Source: CAYTOF01 sp964439435 (GTDB taxonomy: Bacteria; Bacillota; Clostridia; Oscillospirales; QAMX01). Taken from it: a stretch of DNA of 27,595 nt. Shown here in pieces: positions 1 through 8,658 of the stretch; position 1 is the stretch's first letter, and each line of letters begins with the position of its first letter. The notes under the pieces are model-generated. The model was given only the letters and a program-made list of their open reading frames with translations. It did no database searches and was not told the origin of the DNA. The position numbers were made by a program, and so were the translations under genes. The DNA is taken from the NCBI GenBank assembly GCA_964439435.1, contig CAYTOF010000029.1:1-27595 (forward strand). Reading direction: 5' to 3'.

Positions 1-2
1 TT

Positions 3-59
3 CAAGACATGGAGAAAAACTACGAAGCTATGTGTGATATTGTAAAAAAGTATACTTGA
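3..59 (+). CDS. 3' end of an unidentified protein (partial)
   Basis: An open frame runs in from the left edge and ends with TGA at 57-59, giving the C-terminal peptide QDMEKNYEAMCDIVKKYT. It stops 23 bases before the rlmB start, so it is probably the upstream member of the same transcription unit. In Firmicutes rlmB often follows cysS and the Mini-III RNase gene, but this tail is too short and too unspecific to assign. The frame could also be chance, because only 18 codons are seen. Confidence 0.45.
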   Translation, partial: QDMEKNYEAMCDIVKKYT

Positions 60-82
60 TACGTATGGGAATGTAAACAAAT

Positions 83-856
83 ATGGAATATGACCGAATG
101 CAAAAGGAAAAGGAAATAATTGCTATTGAAGGCAGAAACGCTTTATTTGAAGCGCTAAAAAGTGACTTGTCCATTATAAAAGTCTTTACCCTAACTTCCG
201 CACGAGATGAACTGACTCCACTTTCAAATCTTGTAAGCAAGTGTATCGAGGGCGGTTCTAAAGTTGAATATGTTAGTCGCATGACTCTTGATAAAATGTC
301 AACAACCGGATCTCATCAAGGAATAATCGCTCATGTCTCCGGAATCTCGTATACAGATGTTAGAGACATTGTTGCGAAAGCGAAAAACTCAGGACGCCCA
401 GCTTTGATTGTTCTGTGTGACCATATCGAAGATCCTAGAAATCTGGGAGCTGTTGTCAGATGCGCTGAGGCTGCCGGTGCGCACGGTGTTATAATACCCA
501 AACGTCGTGGCGCAGGATTTACAACAACGGCAATTAAAGCCTCTGCAGGAGCCGCATTTCATTTGCCTATCGCCAGATGCACAAATATCTCTACAACCAT
601 TGATATGTTAAAAAAAGATAATATTTGGATTTATGGGGCCGATGCAAGTGGGGATACTACATACTTTGAAACTGATCTCACCGGGCCAATGGCTTTAGTT
701 ATGGGAGCTGAAGGCACTGGTCTTTCTCGACTCGTCAGGGAGAAATGTGATTTTTTGATTAACATCCCAATGTTTGGAAAAACAGATTCCTTGAATGTAT
801 CTGCTGCTTCAGCAGTATTATTATTTGAAGCGGTCAGACAACGCACAATGAAATAA
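83..856 (+). CDS. rlmB: 23S rRNA (guanosine-2'-O-)-methyltransferase RlmB, TrmH/SpoU family
   Basis: A SAM-dependent 2'-O-methyltransferase of the SPOUT superfamily, expected to methylate a guanosine of 23S rRNA in the cytoplasm. At 257 residues it has the normal family length. An N-terminal substrate-binding domain (about 1-90, with EGRNALFEAL at 16-25 and a GSHQGIIA stretch at 76-83) precedes the knotted catalytic domain. SPOUT motif 1 is DPRNLGAVVRCAEAAGA (117-133, conserved N120 and R126). Motif 2 is MGAEGTGLS (207-215). Motif 3 is IPMFGKTDSLNVSAA (228-242). The start is uncertain: neither ATG 83 nor ATG 98 has a strong Shine-Dalgarno sequence, and both fit the family. It lies just behind a partial gene and 49 bases ahead of the pseudo-ATPase gene. 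TrmH and RlmB are hard to tell apart by eye; the N-terminal domain favours RlmB. Confidence 0.9.
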   Translation: MEYDRMQKEKEIIAIEGRNALFEALKSDLSIIKVFTLTSARDELTPLSNLVSKCIEGGSKVEYVSRMTLDKMSTTGSHQGIIAHVSGISYTDVRDIVAKAKNSGRPALIVLCDHIEDPRNLGAVVRCAEAAGAHGVIIPKRRGAGFTTTAIKASAGAAFHLPIARCTNISTTIDMLKKDNIWIYGADASGDTTYFETDLTGPMALVMGAEGTGLSRLVREKCDFLINIPMFGKTDSLNVSAASAVLLFEAVRQRTMK

Positions 857-905
857 ACAAGATTCTGTGATACAATTTATTCATTAAGGAAGGTAAAGGC
901 AAGTC

Positions 906-3245
906 ATGAAAAAGAAATTCCATTCACTTTTAAATGATATTTCAAAAGACAGTGTAAACAATAACGATAGTGCCCAATTCTCTCTTGAATCTATCTTGAC
1001 TGAATTTTCAAGCCAATCTTCCTTAGATGATCCCTCAAAAGTCAGCAAGCAAACCTTAGCTAAAGCAGATACAATATCTGACAGTGTTGTATCTGAAACA
1101 GATTTATATATCGATACTGAAGAATCTACTTTAAATGAAGCGGAGAAGAGCGACCTATCTGACAAAATACAAATCTTGCCAAACCACATCCAAGATGTCA
1201 CAACATTGGATGAGATACCACTGGCTTCAAATGATGTGATAGAGACCGAGGTTTCTCAAGGAACAGAAGAAGATATAAATAATACAGATGAATTTAATAG
1301 CCTTTTAGTGGACGAGGACTCGGAGCCTGTAATTGATGTATCTGCTTATGATGAAATTTATGCTCGAAAACAACGCAACATAAAGATTATTAAAGCTCGT
1401 GTTATATCTTTAGAAAAAGCTGCAAAAAAAGCAAATTCGAAAATGTTGAAGCGTAAAAAAATCGAAAAACTTCGTCCTGCAACCCTTGCAGCTTCTCCTA
1501 TTCCATTGCCAAAACCTGCAAAAGTCAAAGATCATGAGCAAATTGAAAGTGGCGAAAGCCCTACTCCCAAGAAAAAAACCGCCATCAATCCATTGACCAT
1601 GATGAAAAGAGTTGACAAGGCAAAAAAATCATTTGCCATCAGAAGTTTTTTTGCATTGCTCTTCACTCTGCCCTTGATTTATATGGCAATGGCAGATTTT
1701 ATTGGTATTTCATTGCCAAGCTTTCTTTCTTTTGAAATCAATCCCCTCTATCATTCTGCTATCTCATTGAGTCTTTTATTAACGGTTGTATTTATAGGAT
1801 ACGATGTTTACTTTGGTGGATGTTATGATTTACTTTCATTCCGTGCCACTACAAACTCATTGGTTTTTGTATCCTCACTTGCCTCCATCATTCATTGTCT
1901 TGCCCTTTTGCTTGGCATGTCTGCATTGCGTGACAATCCCGATACGGCTTATATGCCTATAACTGTTCTTCCCGCACTATCTATATGTTTTTCTCTCTTT
2001 AGTGAACGCATGCAAACTAAATCATTTTATCGTTCTCTTCGTTCAAGCTATAGGTTGACTCGAGCAAGAGTATTAAATGCCTTGCCTGATAAATACGACG
2101 GCGATGTCATATTTTCTGCGTCTGAATCTGATGACCTTTCCGGATTTTACGATAGTATGAGAGAAAGAGACTCTGTTTCTGTAATTATGAGGTGGTTTGC
2201 ACCTCTTATCATTGTTATCTCTGTCATCCTATCCATTTACAGCTCTCGGCAACCAAATGGGGCTTCTTTCTTTTGGTGTTTTGCCATTATTACGGCATTC
2301 ACCCCAGCTCTTGGACTTTTTCTCGCTTCGTCTTTACCACATGCAAGTATTTCCAAACGCATGTTCAAAAGTGGTGTTTTGCTTGGTGGGGGAAGTGCCA
2401 TTTCCAGGCTTGGAAAGAGATCTTTTGTAATACTCAATGATTCCAGCTTGTTTTCCGGAGAGGCTATATCAATTAGCGGATTTAAACTAATGCGTTCCGA
2501 TTTAAAAGAGCTGGCTCTGTCTTATACTTCAAGTTTGCTTGATGCTGCCGGAACTTCACTTGCTAAACCTTTTTTAAGACTTGCTTCCGACTATTATGCA
2601 CCAACTTACCCTGTTTCCGGCCTCATCATCAGTGACACCGGTGGTATTACAGGAAAAATTGACGGTCGCAATATAATGGTAGGTAATGGACCATTTATAC
2701 AGCGCTCAGGTATAAAAATTCCACCTGACATCAAACTGAGAACTGCTGTCTTTTGTGCTTTAGATGGCGAATTACTGGCAATTTTTGCTGTAAAATATCA
2801 TGTAACTCCAAGAAGTGAATATGCTATGAATCTTCTTATCGATAATGGATACTTTCCTATAATTGCTACACGTGATTTCAATGTCACTGCTTCATTTATA
2901 CAAACACGCTTTGGTATCGGTTCTTCAGATCTTGTATATCCTCCTGTAGATCTACGTCTTTCCATGTCCGAACCTTCAAGAAAACTGGATGCCGATGGTG
3001 TGATTCTTGCTCGAGGCAATGGAGATGCAATTGCAGAAACCCTTGTTGCTTGTCATCGATACAAAAAGCTAACGCGATTATGCCTCGTTTTCTCTTTGTT
3101 TTCATCAATTATGGGGCTTGGAATAGGATTTGTAATTGCCTATCAAAATTGGAGTTCTGCAGCTTCTCCTGCAAATTTGCTTCTTTATTATTTGGTATGG
3201 CTGATACCTTTTATTATGTTTGCAGGTTGGATAAATAAATTTTAA
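906..3245 (+). CDS. Membrane protein resembling a catalytically inactive P1B-type ATPase
   Basis: A 779-residue protein with about eight predicted transmembrane helices (roughly 247-265, 283-300, 315-338, 347-366, 428-446, 454-476, 722-746, 757-775). The layout is that of a heavy-metal P-type ATPase, but the hallmarks are replaced. AFTPALG (464-470) sits where the CPC-containing helix is expected. VILNDSSL (508-515) replaces the DKTGT phosphorylation loop, with Asn at the phospho-Asp position. TSLAKPF (550-556) replaces the SEHPLAKA region. ATRDFN (654-659) replaces TGDN, and no GDGxND motif is seen. Recognisable family parts remain: GITGKIDGRNIMVGN (580-594) and ADGVILARGNGDAI (696-709). Residues 1-150 are acidic and low in complexity; 152-245 are Lys-rich, so a long cytoplasmic tail precedes the membrane part. 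It lies in the rlmB-proS unit, 18 bases before proS. Function unknown. Membership of the P-type ATPase fold is inference by eye. Confidence 0.75.
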   Translation: MKKKFHSLLNDISKDSVNNNDSAQFSLESILTEFSSQSSLDDPSKVSKQTLAKADTISDSVVSETDLYIDTEESTLNEAEKSDLSDKIQILPNHIQDVTTLDEIPLASNDVIETEVSQGTEEDINNTDEFNSLLVDEDSEPVIDVSAYDEIYARKQRNIKIIKARVISLEKAAKKANSKMLKRKKIEKLRPATLAASPIPLPKPAKVKDHEQIESGESPTPKKKTAINPLTMMKRVDKAKKSFAIRSFFALLFTLPLIYMAMADFIGISLPSFLSFEINPLYHSAISLSLLLTVVFIGYDVYFGGCYDLLSFRATTNSLVFVSSLASIIHCLALLLGMSALRDNPDTAYMPITVLPALSICFSLFSERMQTKSFYRSLRSSYRLTRARVLNALPDKYDGDVIFSASESDDLSGFYDSMRERDSVSVIMRWFAPLIIVISVILSIYSSRQPNGASFFWCFAIITAFTPALGLFLASSLPHASISKRMFKSGVLLGGGSAISRLGKRSFVILNDSSLFSGEAISISGFKLMRSDLKELALSYTSSLLDAAGTSLAKPFLRLASDYYAPTYPVSGLIISDTGGITGKIDGRNIMVGNGPFIQRSGIKIPPDIKLRTAVFCALDGELLAIFAVKYHVTPRSEYAMNLLIDNGYFPIIATRDFNVTASFIQTRFGIGSSDLVYPPVDLRLSMSEPSRKLDADGVILARGNGDAIAETLVACHRYKKLTRLCLVFSLFSSIMGLGIGFVIAYQNWSSAASPANLLLYYLVWLIPFIMFAGWINKF

Positions 3246-3263
3246 TACCTAAAGGTGATATTA

Positions 3264-4976
3264 ATGCTTCTTTCAAAACTGCTCGGAGAACGATACAAAG
3301 AAAAACCGGCTGATGCTTCAATGGTTAGTCATGTTTTTTTATTGCGTGGTGGATATATCAGACAAGTAGCCACAGGAATATATACCCTTCTCCCTCCCGC
3401 TAAGCGAATCGTTACGAAAATCGAGGCGATTATTAGGCGGGAAATGGACGAAATTGGCGGACAAGAGGTACTGTTTCCTGTGGTTTTACCGGCAGAGCTC
3501 TGGCACGAGTCCGGCAGATACGCTAGTGTCGGAAGCGAGCTTCTACGTGCAAAAGATAGAAACGGGCACGACATTCTTTTGGGAATGACTCATGAAGAAG
3601 CTGCTGTCCACTTGGCGCGCAGTGAAGCAACAAGCTATTCCAAATTCCCATTTATGATATATCAAATTCAAACAAAATTTAGAGACGAACCTCGTAGTCG
3701 CGGAGGACTTGTGCGTGTTCGCGAATTTACAATGAAAGATGCATACTCATTTCATACTTCGATAAGCGACTTGGAAGAGTATTATGATATATGTCATTTT
3801 GCATATGATAATATCTTTCGAAAATGCGGGTTGACGAATTTTATATCTGTAAAATCTGATACCGGCATGATGGGTGGTAATATCGCTCATGAATTCATGT
3901 TACTATCAGATTCCGGAGAAGATAGTCTTGCCATCTGCCCCTGTGGCTACAGTGCCAATTTAGAAGTATTTGAAGTCATAGCGCAACACACCCAGCGGCA
4001 ATCAGGGATCTTGCAAAAACATTCAACTCCGGATATTAAAACCATCGATAACTTAAAATTATTTTTTAATCTATCCAAAGACAGGTTTGTCAAAGCTTCC
4101 GTATTTGTCGCAGAGGGCTCAAAGGATCCAATCATCGTTTTTATTCGTGGAGATTATGATGTCAATGAATCTAAATTACGAAAAGTGGTCGGAGCTGATG
4201 TTTATCCACTTACAGAATATTTTGATAATGACATATGCTTTGGTTTTATCGGGCCATATGGACTTAAAACTTTCTCGAAAGTCCTATTTGACAAATCCTT
4301 AGAAGATGAAAACGATCTGATTTGTGGTGGAAATGAGCTCGATGTGCATTTGTCCGGCGTGGATATAACAAATGAATGCTTAGGTGCTGTATTCCCGACA
4401 GAATTTTTCGAACTAGCCAAAGGCGTGTCAGGCGATATATGTCCACATTGCGGAGGAAATGTGAGTATTGAGCGTGGCATTGAAATCGGAAATATCTTTC
4501 AACTTATGACAAAATATTCCGAGTCAATGAATTACACTTATGTCGACCAAAACGGAAAACCTTCAACGCCTTATATGGGTTGTTATGGAATTGGTGTCGG
4601 TCGTCTCATGGCTTGCATTGTTGAAGAAAATCATGATGATCATGGACCGATATGGCCGCTGAGTATTGCTCCCTGGCAAATCCACATTATAAGCGTAGGC
4701 GCCAATAAAAATCCAACTGTTCAAAATATATCTGAAAACATATACGCTAAGTTATCAGAGGATTTTGAGTGCATATATGATGACCGTGATGTTTCCGCCG
4801 GCGTTAAATTCGCAGATGCCGATCTGCTCGGAATACCAATACGCATTATTATAGGTAGGTCATTTATCTCAAATGGCGAAGTGGAAATAACTACACGCGA
4901 TCGTTCCTTCAAAACAACAACTACACCTAAGGAACTGCAATCCACACTGGTTGAATTGTTTTCTAATTTATCTTGA
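3264..4976 (+). CDS. proS: Prolyl-tRNA synthetase, bacterial type with editing insertion
   Basis: A class II aminoacyl-tRNA synthetase that charges tRNA-Pro. The longest frame begins with GTG at 3255, but ATG 3264 is preferred because AAAGGTG at 3251-3257 is then correctly spaced and the protein starts MLLSKLLGERYKEKP, the usual ProRS beginning. This gives 570 residues, the normal bacterial length. Motif 2 is seen in FRDEPRSRGGLVRVREF followed by TMKDAYSFH. Motif 3 is GCYGIGVGRLMACIVEENHD. The middle of the protein (about 220-400) is the INS cis-editing domain expected for bacterial ProRS, and an anticodon-binding domain follows (YDDRDVSAGVKFADADLLG near the C-terminus). It lies 18 bases behind the pseudo-ATPase gene, so it is probably co-transcribed with rlmB. 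Confidence 0.96.
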   Translation: MLLSKLLGERYKEKPADASMVSHVFLLRGGYIRQVATGIYTLLPPAKRIVTKIEAIIRREMDEIGGQEVLFPVVLPAELWHESGRYASVGSELLRAKDRNGHDILLGMTHEEAAVHLARSEATSYSKFPFMIYQIQTKFRDEPRSRGGLVRVREFTMKDAYSFHTSISDLEEYYDICHFAYDNIFRKCGLTNFISVKSDTGMMGGNIAHEFMLLSDSGEDSLAICPCGYSANLEVFEVIAQHTQRQSGILQKHSTPDIKTIDNLKLFFNLSKDRFVKASVFVAEGSKDPIIVFIRGDYDVNESKLRKVVGADVYPLTEYFDNDICFGFIGPYGLKTFSKVLFDKSLEDENDLICGGNELDVHLSGVDITNECLGAVFPTEFFELAKGVSGDICPHCGGNVSIERGIEIGNIFQLMTKYSESMNYTYVDQNGKPSTPYMGCYGIGVGRLMACIVEENHDDHGPIWPLSIAPWQIHIISVGANKNPTVQNISENIYAKLSEDFECIYDDRDVSAGVKFADADLLGIPIRIIIGRSFISNGEVEITTRDRSFKTTTTPKELQSTLVELFSNLS

Positions 4977-5006
4977 TTCTGAAAATGTTTCTTATATGAA
5001 AATCAT

Positions 5007-5035
5007 TTGCGCTTTGGATCTTTTTATTATATAAT
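5007..5035 (+). promoter_or_regulatory. Sigma-A-like promoter of the EF-G paralogue gene
   Basis: TTGCGC (5007-5012) and TATAAT (5030-5035) are separated by 17 bases. The element lies in the 111-base gap after proS, with AAGGAGAG at 5075-5082 in front of ATG 5088. Consensus match only; no transcript data. Confidence 0.6.
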
Positions 5036-5087
5036 ATAGTGAAAGCGATAATTACATTGAGTTTATTTACAATAAAGGAGAGAGTTT

Positions 5088-7163
5088 ATGGCAATACCCA
5101 TCGATAAGCTTCGCAATATCTGTCTTTTAGGTCACGGCGGTGAGGGCAAAACATCACTTACCGAGAGTATGTTATTTTTTTCTAAAGCAATTGATCGACT
5201 CGGAAAGATAAGTGATGGCAACACTGTCTCTGATTATGATCCTGAAGAAATAAAGCGCTCCATATCGATACAGACAACAATTGCTCCGTTAGAGCTAAAC
5301 GGCTATAAAATAAATGTTTTAGATGCTCCGGGATTTTTTGATTTCGCCGGTGAAGTAGTAGGTGCACTACGGGTTTCTGACACCGGCTTGATAGTTTTAG
5401 GAGCTAAAAGTGGTATAACAGTCGGTGCTCAAAAGACATGGAGAACTTTAAAGTTTTTGGAACTTCCATGTTCACTATATATTTCCAAGCTAGATGAAGA
5501 GCACGCCGACTTTTTCAAAACTTACGATGAAGCACGAAGTGTTTTCGGTTTGTCTGTGGTACCTCTTTCATTCCCGATAATGGAGTCCGGAAATGTAAAA
5601 GGCATTGTAAATGTTGTCACCGGAAAAGCATATACTACTGAAAGTCATAAAACTACAGAAATTCCGATGCCCGCTTCCGCCAATGCCCATTTGGAAGAAT
5701 ATCGTTCAATGCTTTCAGAGAACATCGCAGAGACCAGCGATGAACTTATGGAAAAATATTTTGCCGGAGAAGATTTTTCTCCCGATGAATTCAGAACCGG
5801 TCTACGAAATGGTATAAAAGAACGCACTATTTGTCCTGTTTTCTGTGGTTCTTCCATTACCGGCCTTGGAACTGATCAGCTAATCGAGAGCATAATTGAT
5901 TATTTTCCATCTCCTGACGAAGGAAGAGACGAAACAGTAATAGTTGAAGGACAGGAAGAAGCATTTTCCAAAAAAGAAGACGGACCTTTCAGTGCTTTTG
6001 TTTTTAAAACTGTCGCTGATCAATATGGACGTTTTTCCTTCTTCAAAGTACTCAGCGGAAATGCATCCTCTGATATGTCTGTATATAACTCGACCAGCCA
6101 CACTTCAGAGAAACTTGGGCGTTTATACCTTGTAAGAGGTAAAAAGAACACCGAAGTGACCGAAATAGGAAGAGGAGATATCGGTGCTGTTGCTAAACTG
6201 TCTGATACCCATACCGGTGATACACTTTGTGCTCCGGGAGCAAATATTCTATTCAAAGGATTGGAGTTTCCAAACGTAAGCTACTCACAAGCTATTACTG
6301 CAAAAAATAAAGCAGCAGAAGAAAAAATTGCCCTTGGGCTCGCAAGATTAAAAGACGAAGATCCTGTATTCGAATATATGCTTAATGCTGAGACTCGTCA
6401 ACAGATTATATCAGGTCTTGGGGATATCCACATTGATGTACTGTGTTCAAAATTAAAGAGTAAGTTTGGCGTTGAAGTAGAGCTGTACGAACCACGCGTT
6501 GCTTATCGTGAGAAAATTCGAAAAACTGTTGATGCCGAAGGCAGACATAAGAAACAATCGGGTGGTCATGGCCAGTATGGACATGTAAAGGTTCGTTTTG
6601 AGCCTTCAGAACAAGACGACCTGGAATTTGCTGAGGAAGTTTTTGGCGGAAGCGTGCCAAAGAACTATTTTCCAGCAGTTGAAAAAGGACTCCGCGAATG
6701 TATGGTTAAGGGAGTTTTAGCTGGCTACCCCGTTGTCAACCTCAAAGCTGTTCTTTATGATGGTTCCTACCATGATGTTGACTCAAATGAACTGTCTTTC
6801 AAGCTCGCTGCTCGCCTCGCATACAGAGACGGTCTGCCTAAAGCAAACCCCGTAATATTAGAACCTTTTGGCCTCCTTAATGTCACCATTCCCTCTGAAT
6901 TCCTCGGTGACATAAGTGGTGATCTTAGTAAACGTCGAGGCCGAGTTATGGGTATGCACCCTACAGAAGATGGTATGCAGATTGTTGAAGCTGAAGTACC
7001 TATGGCAGAAATGCACTCATATGCAATAGACCTGCGCTCTATGACCCGAGGCTGGGGCAGCTTCAAGTTGGATTTTGTCCGTTATGAAGAGACATCACCC
7101 ACAGTACAACAAGCTGTTATCGAAAAAGCAAAAGCCCTTTCTGACGAAGATGATGACGAATAA
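5088..7163 (+). CDS. Elongation factor G paralogue (EF-G-like translational GTPase)
   Basis: A 691-residue translational GTPase with the domain order of EF-G. The G1 loop is GHGGEGKT (15-22), the switch I region is DPEEIKRSISIQTT (51-64), G3 is DAPGFFDF (79-86) and G4 is SKLD (133-136). Domain IV is recognisable from GGHGQYGHVKVRFEP and a following VEKGLRECMVKGVLAGYPV stretch, and domain V from MGMHPTEDGMQIVEAEVP. Canonical EF-G has DTPGHVDF and NKMD, so both G3 and G4 are altered, which points to a second EF-G copy of the FusA2 type rather than the main factor. The main fusA normally sits in the str operon with rpsL, rpsG and tuf, none of which is here. The tail SDEDDDE is acidic. It has its own promoter, a strong RBS and a terminator. 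Whether it translocates ribosomes or has a specialised role cannot be read from sequence. Confidence 0.88.
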   Translation: MAIPIDKLRNICLLGHGGEGKTSLTESMLFFSKAIDRLGKISDGNTVSDYDPEEIKRSISIQTTIAPLELNGYKINVLDAPGFFDFAGEVVGALRVSDTGLIVLGAKSGITVGAQKTWRTLKFLELPCSLYISKLDEEHADFFKTYDEARSVFGLSVVPLSFPIMESGNVKGIVNVVTGKAYTTESHKTTEIPMPASANAHLEEYRSMLSENIAETSDELMEKYFAGEDFSPDEFRTGLRNGIKERTICPVFCGSSITGLGTDQLIESIIDYFPSPDEGRDETVIVEGQEEAFSKKEDGPFSAFVFKTVADQYGRFSFFKVLSGNASSDMSVYNSTSHTSEKLGRLYLVRGKKNTEVTEIGRGDIGAVAKLSDTHTGDTLCAPGANILFKGLEFPNVSYSQAITAKNKAAEEKIALGLARLKDEDPVFEYMLNAETRQQIISGLGDIHIDVLCSKLKSKFGVEVELYEPRVAYREKIRKTVDAEGRHKKQSGGHGQYGHVKVRFEPSEQDDLEFAEEVFGGSVPKNYFPAVEKGLRECMVKGVLAGYPVVNLKAVLYDGSYHDVDSNELSFKLAARLAYRDGLPKANPVILEPFGLLNVTIPSEFLGDISGDLSKRRGRVMGMHPTEDGMQIVEAEVPMAEMHSYAIDLRSMTRGWGSFKLDFVRYEETSPTVQQAVIEKAKALSDEDDDE

Positions 7164-7208
7164 AACACTGTCACCGCATCGTCCTTTAATAGAAATACTT
7201 ATAAACAT

Positions 7209-7250
7209 AAAAAATAATACCATTGAAGAGAATCAATGGTATTATTTTTT
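7209..7250. terminator. Bidirectional intrinsic terminator
   Basis: A perfect 18-base inverted repeat (arms 7209-7226 and 7233-7250, loop AGAGAA). The core is AATAATACCATTGA paired with TCAATGGTATTATT, flanked by A6 and T6 that give a U-tract on either strand. It sits between the convergent EF-G paralogue and ABC ATPase genes and can serve both. Confidence 0.9.
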
Positions 7251-7285
7251 ATCGATAGTTATTTGAATTATTAATCCTAACAGCA

Positions 7286-8398
7286 CTAGCCGGCAATAAC
7301 TTGTTCCGTTTCTTTGTCAAATAGGTGAATGCGGTTAGCATTGAGTGCTATCTTAATTGTGTCACCGGATTCAGCAACACTACGCGGAGAGACTGATGCT
7401 ATAAATTCGTTGCCTTCAGCCAACAGATAGAGATAAGTTACCGGCCCCAACTTCTCTACGACATCAACTTCAGCTTCAATAATTGAATCCGGATATTGTG
7501 CCAAGAAAGCTTCTTCATCATGAAGATTTTCAGGTCTAATTCCAACTATAACCTCTTTATCAGCATATGCAAGGACTTCTGGATTACGTCCCTTAGCATT
7601 TGGCAACTTGATCTTAGATTCACCAAATAGGAGATATGTGGATCCGTCTTCATCGATCAATGTAGCATCAAAAACATTCATCTTTGGTGAACCAATAAAT
7701 TCTGCAACAAATAAATTGCATGGATATTCATAAAGAACAGTAGGTGCAGCCACTTGTTGAATGAAACCATCTTTCATAACAACAATCCTTGAACCCATCG
7801 TCATCGCTTCAGTTTGGTCATGGGTAACATAAATGAACGTTGTCTGTAGTCTTTGGTGCAGCTTTGACAATTCTGTTCTCATTTGTGCGCGTAATTTAGC
7901 ATCCAAGTTTGAAAGGGGTTCGTCAAGCAGAAAGACTTTTGGATTCCGAACTATAGCACGCCCCAAGGCGACACGCTGACGTTGTCCTCCGGACAATGCT
8001 TTGGGTTTTCTATCAAGTAAATGTGCAATGTCAAGTATCTTGGCAGCTTCTTCCACGCGACGTTTAATCTCCTCTTTTGGAGTTTTGCGAAGTTTCAAGC
8101 CAAAAGCCATGTTTTCAAATACAGACATATGTGGATACAAAGCGTAGTTCTGGAACACCATCGCAATGTCTCTGTCTTTTGGCGCAACATCATTGACGTA
8201 TTTGTCGTCAATAAAGAGATCACCTTCGGTTATCTCTTCCAGACCTGCAACCATGCGGAGAGTTGTTGTTTTTCCGCATCCCGAAGGGCCTACCAGAATA
8301 ATAAACTCCTTATCCTTTATTTCTAAATTGAAATCTGATACTGCAATAACTCCGCCTGGATATTTTTTATACATACCCTGTAGTTTTACACTTGCCAT
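7286..8398 (-). CDS. Sugar ABC transporter ATP-binding protein, MsmX/UgpC (MalK) type
   Basis: A 370-residue ATPase subunit that energises carbohydrate ABC importers. Walker A GPSGCGKT (37-44), Q-loop residue Q83 in MVFQNYALYPHMSV, signature LSGGQRQR (135-142), Walker B VFLLDE (155-160) and switch His in VTHDQTEAM are all intact. A C-terminal TOBE/OB region of about 130 residues (VGIRPENLH) is typical of MalK/MsmX. The frame is open back to 8455, but ATG 8398 gives the family start MASVKLQGMYKKYPGG and is preceded by CGGAGGT. No permease or substrate-binding protein lies nearby. This fits the known behaviour of MsmX-type ATPases, which serve several importers encoded elsewhere (inference). 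It ends against a shared terminator. Confidence 0.94.
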   Translation of the reverse strand: MASVKLQGMYKKYPGGVIAVSDFNLEIKDKEFIILVGPSGCGKTTTLRMVAGLEEITEGDLFIDDKYVNDVAPKDRDIAMVFQNYALYPHMSVFENMAFGLKLRKTPKEEIKRRVEEAAKILDIAHLLDRKPKALSGGQRQRVALGRAIVRNPKVFLLDEPLSNLDAKLRAQMRTELSKLHQRLQTTFIYVTHDQTEAMTMGSRIVVMKDGFIQQVAAPTVLYEYPCNLFVAEFIGSPKMNVFDATLIDEDGSTYLLFGESKIKLPNAKGRNPEVLAYADKEVIVGIRPENLHDEEAFLAQYPDSIIEAEVDVVEKLGPVTYLYLLAEGNEFIASVSPRSVAESGDTIKIALNANRIHLFDKETEQVIAG

Positions 8399-8658
8399 TT
8401 TTTGACCTCCGTTAGTTTTTTTAACTTGACTAAGAATATACCATATTTTACTCAAATAGTATACTGATTAAATACACAAATTATATGTATGAAATTTGGG
8501 CATATTGACGGATTTTGTAGCCAAAGCAGACAATCCCCGTGTTTATTTAACAGACCGTTACACTACTGTTTCAACATTGTAATATCAGAGCATGTTCATA
8601 GATGTTTTCCGGTTAATGTTTCTCAGTTAATTATCATCTGGTTGGAGAGATAATGCTC
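8399..8658. other. Intergenic region between thrS and the ABC ATPase gene
   Basis: 260 bases with no convincing gene. The AT-rich 8410-8490 part should hold the promoter of the ABC ATPase gene; TATAAT-, TATACT- and TATATT-like boxes occur on the - strand but none has a well placed -35 box, so no promoter is called. No strong terminator for thrS is visible. Confidence 0.4.

Noticed and set aside
871..876. TACAAT as a -10 box for the pseudo-ATPase gene
   Set aside because: No -35 box at the right distance; read-through from rlmB is simpler.
5040..5053. cre-like sequence TGAAAGCGATAATT downstream of the EF-G paralogue promoter
   Set aside because: The left half fits the CcpA site but the right half breaks the symmetry, and a translation factor is an unlikely target.
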